NCBI GenBank assembly: GCA_050291245.1
Contig: JBNKJP010000064.1
Coordinates: 67,142 to 131,141, forward strand
From: Thiodiazotropha sp050291245
GTDB taxonomy: Bacteria > Pseudomonadota > Gammaproteobacteria > Chromatiales > Chromatiaceae
Direction of reading: 5' to 3'
Length of the DNA: 64,000 nt
Translations under genes and position numbers: made by a program
The notes under the pieces: model-generated
Told to the model about the DNA's origin: nothing
The model's database searches: none
What the model saw: only the letters and a program-made list of their open reading frames with translations
In this document: one piece after another, positions 63,122 to 64,000 of the stretch
How positions within the stretch are numbered: position 1 is the first letter of the stretch
Layout of the letters: every line of letters begins with the position of its first letter

Positions 63122-64000
63122 ATGCCCAAGCCCAGGAAGGCCCTCATTTCCCTAGAAGACACCCCTTACTATCACTGTGTCAGTCGGTGCGTCCGTCGTG
63201 CCTTTCTGTGTGGCGACGACCCTCTTAGCGGGCAAAGTTATGAGCATCGTCGCCAGTGGATACTCGATAAGCTCGTTGAACTGAGCCAGTGTTTCGCGAT
63301 TGATTGTGCAGGATACGCATTACTATCAAATCACTATCACTTGGTATTATGTGTGGATCGCGAGATCGCTCTGCACTGGAACACAAACGAGGTGATCGAG
63401 CGCTGGCAGCGGCTTTTCAAAGGCCCGCTGCTTGCGGAGCGGTTTATGTCTGAACAGCCGCTTTCCAGGGCCGAACGGAATCTTCTCGATAAACTCGTGG
63501 AAGAATGGCGTAGGCGTCTCATGGACATCAGCTGGTTCATGCGTTGCCTGAATGAATTTGTTGCACGCAAGGCCAATCAGGAGGATCAGTGTACGGGACG
63601 ATTTTGGGAAGGCCGCTTTAAGTCTCAGGCGCTATTGGATGAGAAGGCCCTGGCAGCGTGTCTCGCTTACGTGGATTTGAATCCAATACGCGCCAAGATG
63701 GCTGAAACGCCGGAAACCTCGCAATATACCTCCGGTTACGAGCGCATCGTGTCGCTCAGCCACACTCAAGAAGAAACCACATCAAATCCCGAATCAAAAC
63801 AACCCGGTAACCTACTTCCCTTTGTGGGAAATCCACGAAAAGACATGCCCAAAGGACTCCCTTTCAGGCTCACAGATTATTTGGAACTACTCGACTGGAC
63901 TGGGCGCATCATTCGTGAGGACAAACGAGGCCATATCCCACAGGATCTACCCCCAATTCTGGAGCGCTTACAGATCGATCCCAAACATTGGCTGTTCATG
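63122..64000 (+). CDS. REP-associated tyrosine transposase (IS200-like, Y1 family), 3' end outside the window
   Basis: 293 codons visible, running off the end. AAGGAGCG ribosome site 6 bases before ATG 63122. Y1-type features are YYHCVSRCVRRAFLCG near the N-terminus, the metal-binding HUH pair in YALLSNHYHLVLCVD, and GRFWEGRFKSQALLDEKALAACLAYVDLNPIRA with the RAYT-type WEGRFK and YVDLNPxRA motifs. The catalytic Tyr is probably in the middle part of the latter. RAYTs mobilise REP sequences. Two decayed relatives are at 41228 and 46590. Confidence 0.92.
   Translation, partial: MPKPRKALISLEDTPYYHCVSRCVRRAFLCGDDPLSGQSYEHRRQWILDKLVELSQCFAIDCAGYALLSNHYHLVLCVDREIALHWNTNEVIERWQRLFKGPLLAERFMSEQPLSRAERNLLDKLVEEWRRRLMDISWFMRCLNEFVARKANQEDQCTGRFWEGRFKSQALLDEKALAACLAYVDLNPIRAKMAETPETSQYTSGYERIVSLSHTQEETTSNPESKQPGNLLPFVGNPRKDMPKGLPFRLTDYLELLDWTGRIIREDKRGHIPQDLPPILERLQIDPKHWLFM

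Overview
The window looks like a chromosomal segment of a gammaproteobacterium. The block hisG-hisD-hisC / murA / DegS-AlgW-type protease, together with Nif3, petABC and sspAB, and the thiSG / trmB and asmA-mutY-yggX neighbourhoods, are arrangements known from Pseudomonas and Chromatiales. The short-form HisG, the cytochrome bc1 operon and a BicA-like SulP transporter would suit an autotrophic sulfur-oxidising member of the Chromatiales (Sedimenticola or Thiodiazotropha type). That placement is an inference; no sulfur or carbon-fixation gene lies in the window.

Layout. 1-26.8 kb is GC-rich core: histidine synthesis (minus strand, hisC cut by the window start), murA, a class III cyclase-PilZ fusion, a DegS/AlgW-like protease, a Nif3-family protein, the bc1 complex, sspAB, a macrodomain protein, an iron-export ABC pair, trmB, a large membrane metalloprotease with an SMI1/KNR4-like tail, thiG-thiS, an acyl-CoA synthetase, tRNA-Gly, asmA-mutY-yggX, the SulP transporter and tRNA-Phe. 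From tRNA-Phe to about 50 kb the DNA is more AT-rich and gene-sparse. It holds orphan secreted proteins, a FIST + PAS/GGDEF/EAL signalling pair, two pseudogenes, decayed transposase pieces and dispersed repeats. Within it sits a tight otsA-otsB-TIR operon (trehalose synthesis followed 13 bp later by a TIR-domain protein). From 50.1 to 58.7 kb there is a GC-rich cassette: an AraC-type regulator divergent from a YqhD-like alcohol dehydrogenase, cupin/carboxymuconolactone decarboxylase, cyclophilin-like, SDR and Tat-type zinc alcohol dehydrogenase genes, then two metallo-beta-lactamase-fold genes. This reads as a reactive-aldehyde or alcohol response module. From 58.7 kb to the end, repeats, a TPR protein, a small secreted protein, an FG-GAP/VCBS-type secreted protein and the start of a REP-associated (Y1/IS200-like) transposase follow.

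The most unusual items are the otsA-otsB-TIR operon; the site-2-protease/SMI1-KNR4 fusion lying between thiG and trmB; the cyclase-PilZ fusion; the Tat-signal alcohol dehydrogenase that lost two of four structural-zinc cysteines; and a family of dispersed repeats. Those repeats combine tandem AGCTATCCAG units, a GACACCCA motif, GTGCG-starting pieces that look like group II intron 5' ends, and a CGATGACTGTCCCGA motif. They flank the transposase gene, its remnants and a truncated gene.
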